Shown piece by piece: positions 17,028 to 28,500 of a stretch of 64,000 nt of DNA. A program made the translations under genes and the position numbers. The notes beneath the pieces are model-generated. The model did no database searches. It had not been told where the DNA came from and was given only the letters and a program-made list of their open reading frames with translations. Source of the DNA: Ancylomarina sp963977525 (GTDB taxonomy: Bacteria; Bacteroidota; Bacteroidia; Bacteroidales; Marinifilaceae); NCBI GenBank assembly GCA_963977525.1, contig CAXBPC010000005.1:62001-126000 (forward strand), written 5' to 3'. Numbering within the stretch: the stretch's first letter is position 1; each line of letters opens with the position of its first letter.

Positions 17028-18392
17028 TTACTCAGTCTCATTAATAAATTCAAAACTTCCAATATCTGGAGATGTGTCAGAGAGTCGCGAATTGCCGTTG
17101 AAATCTAATGGATAAAGAATGGCGAATTCGAGCTTAGCATTATCAATAAGAATAGAATTACTATTTAGATTGTAGTTGTGTTTATGCCTATTGATAAAAT
17201 TAGGATCGGTATTGAATATACAGCTTTCAAAGCTAGATGATAAGATGTTTTGTTTCTTATCATCTAGCCTGATAAGGCAATTTTTAATTTCAATATTATT
17301 AATGTAATTAGTTTCTAACTCATTTGAATTAGATCCGTAGATTATTGAATTGTAGATTTTTAAACTTTTCTCGTTTGTCTCATTAGCTAAATAACTTAAG
17401 CAAGCATTTGTTCTTGAAGAAATCTGCCAGAAATTTATGAAGTTGCAATGTGAAAGTTCAAAATTACCATTCCCTTCAAGACGAACATTTTGTTCGCCAC
17501 AATTTGAGACGATAACATCATGCATCTTTAAGTTGAAATTCTGTGTTTTGATACCTGTTTTTGTGAAGTTTAAGAACTGAGAGTATTCAATTTCTAGATT
17601 ATTATTGTCGATGTCAGATTGAGCATCAATTCCTTTTATGGCATTCTCCAATTGTAGATGAGATATGAAATTATCTTTACTCTCAGTATGAAAGGAAAGG
17701 CCTTCCCATTGGCCTGGTACATTTTTATATAATGCTTCTCGACGAGATGATCCGAAAAATACCAGTTCTTCAAAGCTTCCTTCAATATTTAGCTCACCCT
17801 TAATGTGTAAACCAGCTCCTTTTTGAAAATAGACTCTTGTTCCAGCTTGTACTGATAAGTTTTGGTTTTCTCCTAGAACTAAACTCTTATCTATAAAATA
17901 CGGACGATTTTTGGTCCATGTTTGTGTTTCGATTTCGTCATTTGAAAACAGAATAACATCTTGAACCCAGCTCTTGAGAGGGAATTTTTGAATTTTAGAA
18001 TTGAATGAAAATAAGATGTGATCCTCAATTATGCGTGGTTCATCTTGATCAAGATCTACTACATTTAATTCTATGAAAATGTATAAACTATCCTTAGTTG
18101 GGATCTCAACGTTTTTCGAAATGTTTCCTTTAACACCCTTGATCTTTAGTATATAGCTATTGCCATTTTCTAAACTAATTTCGTTTATAAGAATAGTTTG
18201 AGAGGATTGGTTGTATATTTTGAGTTGTTTTGTTGTTGAAGGAAGTCCCGAAAAAATAGTGTCGAAAGTTATACTGTCTTTTGAAAAAAACAACCTAAAA
18301 TCTGAGTCATGATTAAACTCTTCTTTATTATCACAAGCGGTAATAAGAAATACAAATGAAAATATAATGAATGAGTAAACTGAGCATCTCAT
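17028..18392 (-). CDS. Lipoprotein with right-handed beta-helix repeats
   Basis: A 454-residue protein with a lipoprotein signal; the lipobox LITAC places the lipidated cysteine at about residue 20. Residues about 180-400 contain short repeated strands with polar asparagine-rich turns (for example NNNLEIEYSQFLNF, NFELSHCNFINF and KIYNSIIYGSNS), the look of a parallel beta-helix. The C-terminal end (SPDIGSFEF) matches the choice-of-anchor or pectate-lyase-like beta-helix proteins common in Bacteroidota. No lyase active site can be assigned. It sits between the PorP/SprF-like gene (29 bp) and the EEP gene (21 bp) and is therefore probably part of the same surface system, perhaps as an outer-membrane accessory of the giant protein. 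Confidence 0.78.
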   Translation of the reverse strand: MRCSVYSFIIFSFVFLITACDNKEEFNHDSDFRLFFSKDSITFDTIFSGLPSTTKQLKIYNQSSQTILINEISLENGNSYILKIKGVKGNISKNVEIPTKDSLYIFIELNVVDLDQDEPRIIEDHILFSFNSKIQKFPLKSWVQDVILFSNDEIETQTWTKNRPYFIDKSLVLGENQNLSVQAGTRVYFQKGAGLHIKGELNIEGSFEELVFFGSSRREALYKNVPGQWEGLSFHTESKDNFISHLQLENAIKGIDAQSDIDNNNLEIEYSQFLNFTKTGIKTQNFNLKMHDVIVSNCGEQNVRLEGNGNFELSHCNFINFWQISSRTNACLSYLANETNEKSLKIYNSIIYGSNSNELETNYINNIEIKNCLIRLDDKKQNILSSSFESCIFNTDPNFINRHKHNYNLNSNSILIDNAKLEFAILYPLDFNGNSRLSDTSPDIGSFEFINETE

Positions 18393-18421
18393 TTAATCGA
18401 AGTTTAAACGGGAATTAATTT

Positions 18422-19474
18422 CTAGAAGAACATAAATTCTTGAGTTTTCTTTTGTCTAATTTTTCTACGAGTTTTTGCCGCGTCGTTTCTATTACGTCTC
18501 ATTAGATCTTTAACCATGGATTTAGGTACATCTAAATTGATACCGAAAGTAACCTCGTGAGTCCCGTTACTTTGGTTAGCCAATAGATTGTTTGAATAAT
18601 AATCGTACGAATAACCAAAATAATACTTCGCAAAATTTACGCCTAACATACCAACAAGTTGGTCATTGTTTCTATATGATAAGGCAAGCCAAAAGCTTCT
18701 GACATATAGTTTTGCTGTAAGATCAATATAGTTTTGCGAATCAATAGTTCTTCTGACAATAACTGAAGGTTCTAGTGAAACTTGATTGTTAATGTTGAAC
18801 GTATATCCTGCATTAAAATAGTAATATCTCAACATAATATCATTGTTGAATCCAGCATCTCCCATTTTAACAGAAGATTCGAAAAGATGAGCTATTGAGA
18901 ACCCTACAAAGTAGTTGCTATTATATAGAAATATACCAAAATTTGCATCTGGGATATATGATACGATATCAGCACCTGTGTATAAAGGATCACCTACAGG
19001 AATATAATCTCCATCGAATTTGTACTGATAGAAAATGCCACCCAAACCAAAAGATAAGCGGGTACCTCTTTTCCCATAATACTGTCGATTGAATTCAAGA
19101 TGATAGGCATAGGATAATTCTATCCCAGTACGAGAAATTGCTCCATATTTATCATTAAAGACATAAGCTCCCATACCTAATCCTCTTTTAGTGCTTCTAC
19201 GTGCCAAAGGGTTACCAACAGCATCACATGCTGTGCTCTCCTCTCCAAAATTTTTATGAATACTTAAAGCTTGAGTTTCTGGTGCACCGTCAATTCCAGC
19301 CCATTGTTTACGAATAGTTAAACGCACAGGTGTGTATATACGAGATCCAGCCATGGCAGGATTGAATAAAAATCCATTCTCGATATATTGACTATACAAA
19401 GGTTGCTGTTGAGCCTTTGCTGAAATATGTAATGTAAATAATAGTATTAGAGTTATGAAAAAAGTTCTCATCAT
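18422..19474 (-). CDS. PorP/SprF-family type IX secretion membrane protein
   Basis: A 350-residue protein with a signal peptide (ending SAKAQ) and the family's N-terminal signature QYIENGFLFNPAMAGSR followed by RKQWAGIDGAPETQ. The remainder is an aromatic-rich pattern of alternating strands, expected of an outer-membrane beta-barrel. In the T9SS, PorP/SprF proteins are needed for secretion or surface attachment of particular large cargo proteins and are usually encoded next to them. That fits the gene order here: it starts 36 bp after the giant protein with a type-B sorting domain. It is likely the dedicated anchor or secretion partner of that protein rather than the core PorP. Confidence 0.92.
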   Translation of the reverse strand: MMRTFFITLILLFTLHISAKAQQQPLYSQYIENGFLFNPAMAGSRIYTPVRLTIRKQWAGIDGAPETQALSIHKNFGEESTACDAVGNPLARRSTKRGLGMGAYVFNDKYGAISRTGIELSYAYHLEFNRQYYGKRGTRLSFGLGGIFYQYKFDGDYIPVGDPLYTGADIVSYIPDANFGIFLYNSNYFVGFSIAHLFESSVKMGDAGFNNDIMLRYYYFNAGYTFNINNQVSLEPSVIVRRTIDSQNYIDLTAKLYVRSFWLALSYRNNDQLVGMLGVNFAKYYFGYSYDYYSNNLLANQSNGTHEVTFGINLDVPKSMVKDLMRRNRNDAAKTRRKIRQKKTQEFMFF

Positions 19475-19510
19475 AGTGTGTAAGAGGCCTATGTATCGTT
19501 TTAGTTTATT

Positions 19511-22500
19511 TTAACGTGCTATGGTTACAGTACCTGTTAATGGTTTTGAATCATCAGCTTCGATGGCATAATAATATGAACCAATTGGTATATGTGATTT
19601 ACTGTTTTTACCTGTCCAAGGATTACCCTTGTATTCATTTCCTGTACCATTGAACTTATATACCACAGTTCCTAGTCGGTCGTAAATGACAATTGTAAGT
19701 CGTTGAATATACTCAATTCTTAAAATATCCCAATAGTCATTATAACCATCTTGGTTAGGTGTAAATGCCTTAGGTATTTCTATCATTCTTTCATATAAAT
19801 ATTCTAAATTAACAATTGTATCTCTTGTACAAGAATTATTATCGCTTATTGTTAATCTATATTTCCCTCTGTCAAGATCGTTAATTTCAAGATCTGTTTC
19901 AGTTAGTAGAGACCACATATCTGCACCAGATTCCATTTCCCAAGTTGCTATATGAGCAGGAATTCCACCAAATACTTTAGAGAAAATAGCTCCATCCTGA
20001 GCACCTTCAATAGTCGGTCTGTGAGCTTCAACTCTTAGTAGCAATTCCTCTGGTTCTCCTATAACAACGCTAGTAGTATCTTGACAATCATTTTGGTCTG
20101 TAACTATTAGGCTATACTTTTTAGGACGTAAATTACCAATATACTGTGTAGATTCACCATTCGACCAGTTAAATTTATACGGAACAGATCCTCCAGTGAC
20201 TGATGCTGAAGCTTCTCCATCATTCTGACCATAACAAACCACATCGTTAAAGATATTAATTTCTGAGATAAGAGAGTCGGGTTGAGTTAAATCTACAGTT
20301 CCGTTGAATTCACAATCTTCATTATCTATTACGGTATATGCGTAAGTGCCTATTCTTAAATTATAAATATTCTTTGTAACAGCTCCTGTGTTCCAGTTTA
20401 TTGTATAAGGAACAGCTCCTGAAGTAATATCTAATTCAACTTCACCATTTTTATCGCCGTAGCATAATGGTTCTTTTATAATGTGATTACCGTCGAATAA
20501 TGCAGGTTCAATTATCTCAAAAGGATAAGATTTTGATTTGCAAAGTTTAGAATCTGTAACTACTACAGAAAAATTTCCTGGACTCAGGCTACCTTGATCT
20601 TCATTGTTCTCATCAGAAGGGTTTACTCCTGTCCATTCGTAAGTGTAATTTGGAGTACCACCTTTAGGATAGATGTTGATGTGTCCATCAATTAGTCCAA
20701 AACAAGAAATTTGCTCCATACTAACTTCCACTTCAACTAGATCTGGTTCTTTAACCTCTTGATTAAATGTTATAACTTCACCTGTTACATTATCTGTAAC
20801 TGTTAATGTGTAGTTACCAGCTTCAAGCTTATCAATTTTTAAAGGAGCATCTAAATTTTCGTAGTGATTATCTGCTTCCCATGATAATGTGTAATCACCA
20901 CTATTATCTTCAACGATAATTTCGATTGATCCTTCATTCCCACCATTACAAATTGGGGTTGTTTTTGATACTAATGAAACAACCATTTTATCTGGTTCGT
21001 GTATTCTTGTTTCCGTTATAGCTCTACATTCGTTCGCATCTAGAACTTCGATAATGTAAACACCTTGCTCTAATATATCAACAGAATAAATTCCTATAGT
21101 ATTGTCAAAATCTTTTTTTGAATATTCATTTGGTCCAGATATAAAAATGGTGTAAGGTGGTGTGCCACCAGTAGCAGTTGCTGTAATTTCACCATCTCGC
21201 AAACCTATATCTGTTATATCAGTTGGTACTGCTATAATTGTAACGACATCAGGTTCGTTTATCGGAACTGTATTTGATACAACACAACCACCTTCATCAG
21301 TAATTTGATAATCATAGTCACCTTTAGCTAAATCATAGATTTTATCTGAATGAGAGAAAAGACCTCTGTCCCCTTCCCAAAGGATGGAATAAGGTTTTGT
21401 TCCTCCTGTAATATCAAGTTCAATACTTCCATTAGGTTCGTTAAAACAAGCTACATCGTTATAGCTTGAAGTTGCTCCTAATGGTGTAGGTTCTACAATG
21501 ATCGATTGATCTGTTGCTGTTTGACCAGCTGATTGAACCGTTAATGTGTATGTTCCTGCTGCAAGGCCTGAAATTGATTTGGAGTTGGAAGTATAACCTA
21601 AAGGACCTGCCCATGAATATGAATAAGTACCACTACCACCAATTGCGGTTGCATTTAATGCACCATCATCATAACCTGTACAAGAGATGTTTTCTTGATT
21701 AATAATTTGAGATACTAAAAGATCACCTTCTGGTAACATGATGTCCTTTGTAATAGCTCCACATGAGCTACCATCCGTAATGGTAACGGTATATAAGCCA
21801 CCTACAAGATTTTCAAAAATAGCTTCATCATCATCGAAGAAAGTAGGACTGAATCTAGAGAAGCCACTAGGTCCTGTTACGGTATATGTGTATGGAATAG
21901 TTCCACCAAGAATTTCCATTCTAAAGATACCATCATTGGCGCCACGCGCACTAACTTCTTCTTCAATTACAAGACCTAATTGAAGTGTAGGATTCTTTAT
22001 AAGACTAACAATACCTTCATGAATACATTCTTTTTTGTCTTTTAGAAGAAGTGTGTATTCTCCAAAATCTAAGCCTGTATTGTTTTTAGTATATGATCTG
22101 AAATCATTCGGTCCAGACCATGAGAAAGTATAGTCGCTATTCCCACCGTATGGAACAACGTTTATAATTCCATCTTTTAGTTCTTTACAAGAAGGAGATA
22201 TGTTATCAGAGGTAACAAATCCTAATTCTATAGGTTCATCAATAGTTACGGGTTCAAGCTTTATACAAGCGTTCTTATCAGTTATTTTTAATGAATAGGT
22301 ATTTGCATCTAAGCCAATAAACTGACCTGTAGTATTTGTTATTGCATTAATTGTATATTCATATGGAGCGGTTCCTTTGTCAGCTTCTACAAATAATTCA
22401 CCAGATGATTCACCAAAGCAATCAGCATTTTTGATTTGGACTTCGCTTAAAACAAGTTCTTCTGGCTCTGTTATTTCTATTGAAGAAGGATAAACACAGT

Positions 22501-25500
22501 CATTCCCATCTGTAACCTCAATTGTATAGGTTCCTCCATCTAGATTTGTAATTGCTCCTAGAGTGGATGTGAAACCGTTTGTTGCTGTCCATTCGTAGTT
22601 GTAAGGCATAACACCACCTTTTACTTGTGGGTCAATAGATCCATTCTTATCTCCAGAACATAGTATGTCGGATGATAAAAAATCAAACGTGATTTCTTCA
22701 GGAGAAAGAATTTCAACACTTTCTTCATCAGATTTACAGTCGTTACCATCTTGTACATGAACTAAATACTCTGCAGCAGATAGATCCTTTATATCAGCAG
22801 ACTCAAGACCACCATCTAGGTAGTAGGTTAGTAGTCCACTTCCACCTGAAGCGTCAATGTGAATCTCTCCATCACTAACATTAAAACACTTTAAATCTTT
22901 TTGTGTGATATCATTAATGAACATTTCATATGCATTAAAAACATCTGTAGAACTTGTTTGATCACAACTGTTATTATCAATTACTGTCACAAAATATTTG
23001 CCTGGAGTAAGACCAGAAGTTAAACTGAAATCGGACCCTGGTGTTGATGAAGATGGAATAGTCACTCCAGATTCATCTTTCGTTATAAATGTATATGGTG
23101 CACTACCATTATTGGCAACGGCTTTAATGAACCCATTCTCGTCACCATAGCATTGCACATTGGTTGTGGTGAAATCAATGGTAATATTTGAAGTTGTATT
23201 CATTACAACCTCGATAGTAGAATAAAGTAGACAACCTGCACCATAGTTTAATTCAACCCTATAGAGTCCACTATTGGTAACGACTATAGTTGCAGATGTT
23301 TCTCCTGTCAAATTAGAGAATGATTCTGGAGCAGGTGCTGGATCACTAAACTCCCATTGGAATGTTGTTTTGTCATTAATTGGGAAGTAGGTGACATGAT
23401 CAAGGGTTGCTGAATTATTACACCATTCTTGTTTAGGGTCAGGGTAACTTTCTTTAAATGATGGTGCTTCTTCGTCACCATCATCTTCAACGGTTTGAAG
23501 CCATCCTTCAGTGTTTATAATATTGTAGTATCCTACAATACGATGTTCATTGGAATCAGTCATTTTAAGATCTTCTAGAGATGCATGGTAAATGCGCTGA
23601 CCTTTTGTTGCGTTGATAAAAGCTTTTGTTCCTGAAATACTTGATTTTAAATAGACATAAGAACAATTTACACCTTCCATCGTAAGTTCATTAGTCAGGT
23701 TGATTGTTCTGCCTCCTTGAATTGAATTCTCGCCATACCCTAAGGTAAATTCAAGGTTTGAAATTGTATGATCACCAAATATTTGCCCCTGTTGGCGGAA
23801 AATAATAGTCTTAAATTCACCTTTACCAGTTGCAAATCCGTTACCGTTAATATCAATTTGACCATAAGCATCAAAAATAGCATCACCAAATATCACATCA
23901 TTAGCACTTTCACAATAAATACCGCCTTTTTTAGGGAAATATAATTCTGAGTTTGTTGCAGAGAAAGTCATTGGTGATCCTATAAAGATCATATTCCAAG
24001 ATTTATACTTTTCAGCATTTACTGTAACTATTGATCCTGAAATATCTAGACTTCTACTTGCGATAGGAGAAATATTAATTGAAGAGAAACTAGATAGGGT
24101 CATATTGTTCCCCATTGTATTAAGAGAACCTTCATCTAGAATTAAATCTCCTGTTGTAGATAGTTCATTTTGAAGAATCCATGATTGATCTTTCCCGTCG
24201 AAATAAATATCTCCGTCCAAGGTTTTTCCTGCAAAATCTATGTTTTTGTTAGGTGTAAGTCCATCACCCTTAAATTTTAAGTCTCCATACATTTCTAAAG
24301 TCATGTTTTCACTAAAATCTAGAAAGCCATGAACATCTAGTTGGTTTTGTACTTTGAAAATTGACGATGGATCGACATTGTCAGTCCATGTCATATTATG
24401 ACATCTTGCATCAGAATTTACAAGAACCGTTTTGCTGCCTAAGAATGAATTTGAATCGAAAAATACATTGTCAAGTTCTGTTGGGATACAACCTTCTGAT
24501 ACTCCACCAGAGGTTTTACTCCAGTTAAGATAATTAGACCAATCGTCATTCAAACCATTACCAACCCAATACAAGTCAACTGCAATAATTGAGTTTACAG
24601 TCCAATTTGAATTATTAGGTGTTGGTGTATTATTGGCAATATATGCAACAGCGGATCCTACTCCATTAATATCTGTTAGTAAAACAAAATTGGCATTAAC
24701 GCTTGTTGTGACTTCAAGATTAGCTTGATCTCCATTTTTACTTCCTCGAATATCTATAGGGAAGTTACATGATCCCAGAGCTGTGAATTCTTCTATTGGG
24801 AATGTAACGTTAGACTCAAATTCAAATGTATTAGGTTTTGTTCCTTTATTAAGAGTCAATTTTCCAATGTCGAGTGTTCCATATAATCCACCACCTTCTT
24901 CAAATATTAAGTCGTTAATTCTAGTGAGAATGTTATCAGATTTTAAACTACTTCCATTATTAAATCGGATTGTATTGAAGGTTGCACTACTGAATATTGT
25001 ACCACCAATGAAGAAAGCTTTCTCACTTTCTATGATCATTTCACTACCATCTGCTAAAAGTGTTAATGTTTGTCTAGCATTAATATCAGCAGCATCAATA
25101 TTTACAGAGAAGCTATTTTCATATCCAAGAACTGTTAGTGTAGAGTTTCTGATGTCTATTGTTCTATTCTTCCCAGTAGAACTTAAATCTGAAGATTCAA
25201 AGTAATTACAGATAATATCGAAACCTCCTGATATGAAATGACCATTATCTATTACAAAACTACCATCAATACTCAAATTGTCTGTTAGTGTCCATTCACC
25301 ATCTATACCATCAAAAATAACATCATTAGGAAATTCAAAATCGTAAAGGGAAAGTGTTTGTCCTGTTTCAGTTGAGCGGAAATAGAAGTCTACATCTGGT
25401 AAATCAATAGTTAGATTTGCATTAAGAATTAATGAACCATAGATATAGACAGAAGAAATTTCAATAGCACCCATCTGAAGAATAGGACTTCTGTCTTCAG

Positions 25501-28500
25501 AGCCAGTCCAATCCATTGTTCTGCATCGGATGTCTCCACTACCTGTAGATACAACTTGATTATTCCCTGTAAAAGAGTTAATATCAAAATGAACGTTATC
25601 TAATGAGGTTGGTACACATGCACCAGGTGCACCTCCTGTAGATGTTGCCCAATGATTAGGGTCATCCCAATTACCTGGTCCATCTACCCAAAAAAGCTCT
25701 CTAGATGTAGGTGTAGCTGCAAAAGTCCATCCATCGTTATTCCCTAAATCAATCGAATTATTAGCAGTGAAAGTCGCGGCTGGTGTAGCAAATATATCAA
25801 GTAAATTGACTTGCAAAACACTGATAGGTGTACCATTCTTACTGTTGAAAGTCGTATTGTCTCCTGCAGATAAAGTTGAAATGTCAATAGTTCCTTCACA
25901 GGCTCCATTTGCGGTAATATCACCAATATTATATATTTCACCCTCAGTAAACTTATAGGTTTTACCTTGATTTAAGATAAGTATTTCGGCATCGAAAGCT
26001 TCGTAAAGAAAATTGGCGTTCGATTTTACATCAATCTGATTGAAAGAAACTGCCTTACCTCGAATTGAAAATAGAGCTGTTCCTGAGGGTTGATCAAATG
26101 TAACATTATTAAAATCGACAGCATCAGTACCATTTGTAACTTCAAGTTTCCCATTTTCACCTATAATAATATCAGATGTTCCTGCCACAAGGTTTAGGTC
26201 TGCAGGTGTAAGGAAAATTCCATTTAGGTTTACAACAGAAGCATCAAGCTGTAGGGTTCTTACATCACTGTAGTTTGAGAAGAATTCATCACAAGTGATA
26301 CTATAGTCATTAGAAATAAGGATTCCTCTAACTAATTTGATATCGCCTAGCGCTTCAAAATCACTATCAATATTCCAAGTACCAGCTTTCCATAAACCAT
26401 CTTCTTGAATTTTTCCTTCGAAAATCACATCTTTTGATAGAATAACTTGATCAAGTTTTACATTGACGATGTCTTCGGATTTGAAATAGATGTCACCAGT
26501 GTGTGTGAAAGAAGTTGATGGGAGAGATGTGAAATCAAGATTACCATAAATACAAAGATCACTCCCACCATTGAAGAATAAAGTGTTGGCATTTGACCAT
26601 GTCATGTTATTACATTCTGGTAATCGAGTTCCATTAATTGCTATTGTAGAACTACCGACAATATTTGCAGCATCAAAGAATACGTTATCGACACGTGTCG
26701 GTACACAACCTAAGTCCCAGTTATTCGGATTAAACCAATCTGCATCATCTGCTCCAATCCAAATGAAATCTTGAGCGAGAGTCTTTTCTACAATATTCCA
26801 ACCATCGTAATTTAGAACACCAAAGGAGCTTTGAGCATCTAATCCACCAGAAAGGGTAACACCTCCGATAACCTCTAAGTCAGTGATCTGAACGTAGAGA
26901 ATTCTATTGGAATTAACGTCGGATCTGATATTTGAAATACCACCATTACCTTCTAGATAGATAAATTGAGAACAGGTTCCTTCAGCAACAAAACCATTCG
27001 CGTTTGTTATTTTCTGTTCGCTACCAGACTCAAAAAGGTAAGTCTTACCAGCTGATAAGATAAACGTTTCAAAGTTATGGTCACCAGATATATTAGCCCC
27101 TGCAGAGAAATCGAGTTCTACGAAATTGACTGTTGCACCTTCATTTGTTAGGTTTGCTTTTTCCCTATTGTCAATAAAATGAACTGTATTGTAGTTTATA
27201 GATGTGTTGTGATTATTGTAGAACCCAGCTGTTTGTTCAATTAACTCAATTGTATATGCACTATTGGTGACTGTAAATAAACTGCCTTCTACATCCCATG
27301 TTTTAAGGAAATTATCATTTAATCTTACTGTTGAAGTACCTAAGTTTAAACTTCGATTAACACCACCAATTGAAACAAATCTATTTAATTCGATATTGTT
27401 ACTGTTTGAAACGATTGTTCCAGATTCAAGATATAGATTGTTATCAGGTATTTTCAATTCGGTTGCTAACTGCCAAGGGCCATTACCAGAAAAATAGACA
27501 TCTGCTTTAAATGGATTGATTATTGAAATGCTATATGTACCACTTCCTTCAAAATGAGTAGTTCCCAATAGATCCCATGTTGCATTCCCAGCATTTAGAG
27601 AACCATAAATGCTAAGCTTAGAAGCTCCTGATAAATTAACATCATCCGAAAGGACAAGGGTTTTACATTCTGCATCGATATCTATCTCAACATTAAATAC
27701 TCCAGTAATCGTAGCGTTGTCAATACGTGAAGGTACACAACCTAAGTTCCAGTTTGTTGGGGTACTCCACTTATTATCTGTGATACCAATCCAGCTATAG
27801 CTTTGAGGAAGAGGAGCCGTGAAATTCCATCCTGAATTTGCACCAAGGTCGAAGGAGTCTATCGCATCGAATGCTGCAGCTCCTGATGCAACGATGTTAT
27901 TAACTTTAAGATGCTCTAATAAGGTCGCATTCGCATTGATATTTCCACTTCCTCCAAAACCTGAAATATTGATATATTGACTACAACTACCTTCTGCAGT
28001 CCATTGGCCAAGAATTGTTTGATTTGGCCCAGCATAGATTTGATAATCATTCCCTTTTGTGAAAGTCAAATTTTGAAATGTATTGGAGCCTTGCAAACTA
28101 CCACCTGCTTTGAATTCTACATCATTGAAATTAATTTGTAACGTTCCATTGGAAATACTTGCTGCATTTTGTTGAAATTCAATATCGTTAAAACTTATTG
28201 CGGAACTACCAGATGCCTGAATGCTTGCTCCAATTCCATTCGCAATGATAGTTGAAGTTCCAGCATTTAAATTGAGATTGTCTGCATTGATTTTTAATAC
28301 AGAAGCACCTGATCCCGTTAACGTGATAATTGAGTTGTTAAGAGTCCAAGTTCTAGAAATAGGTTTGTCTGATACGATTTGAGCACAAGTGATATCAGCT
28401 TCGAAGCTAAGGTTTCCTTGTTCGAAATAGACGATATAGTTTTGAACTTGAAGCGGAGTTTTAACAATCCATCCACCATTTTTTGAGAAATGAATGTCTT

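Noticed and set aside
24783..25205. Plus-strand 140-codon frame opposite the giant surface protein gene
   Set aside because: It lies wholly inside the well-supported minus-strand gene, lacks recognisable features and looks like a by-product of that gene's codon pattern.
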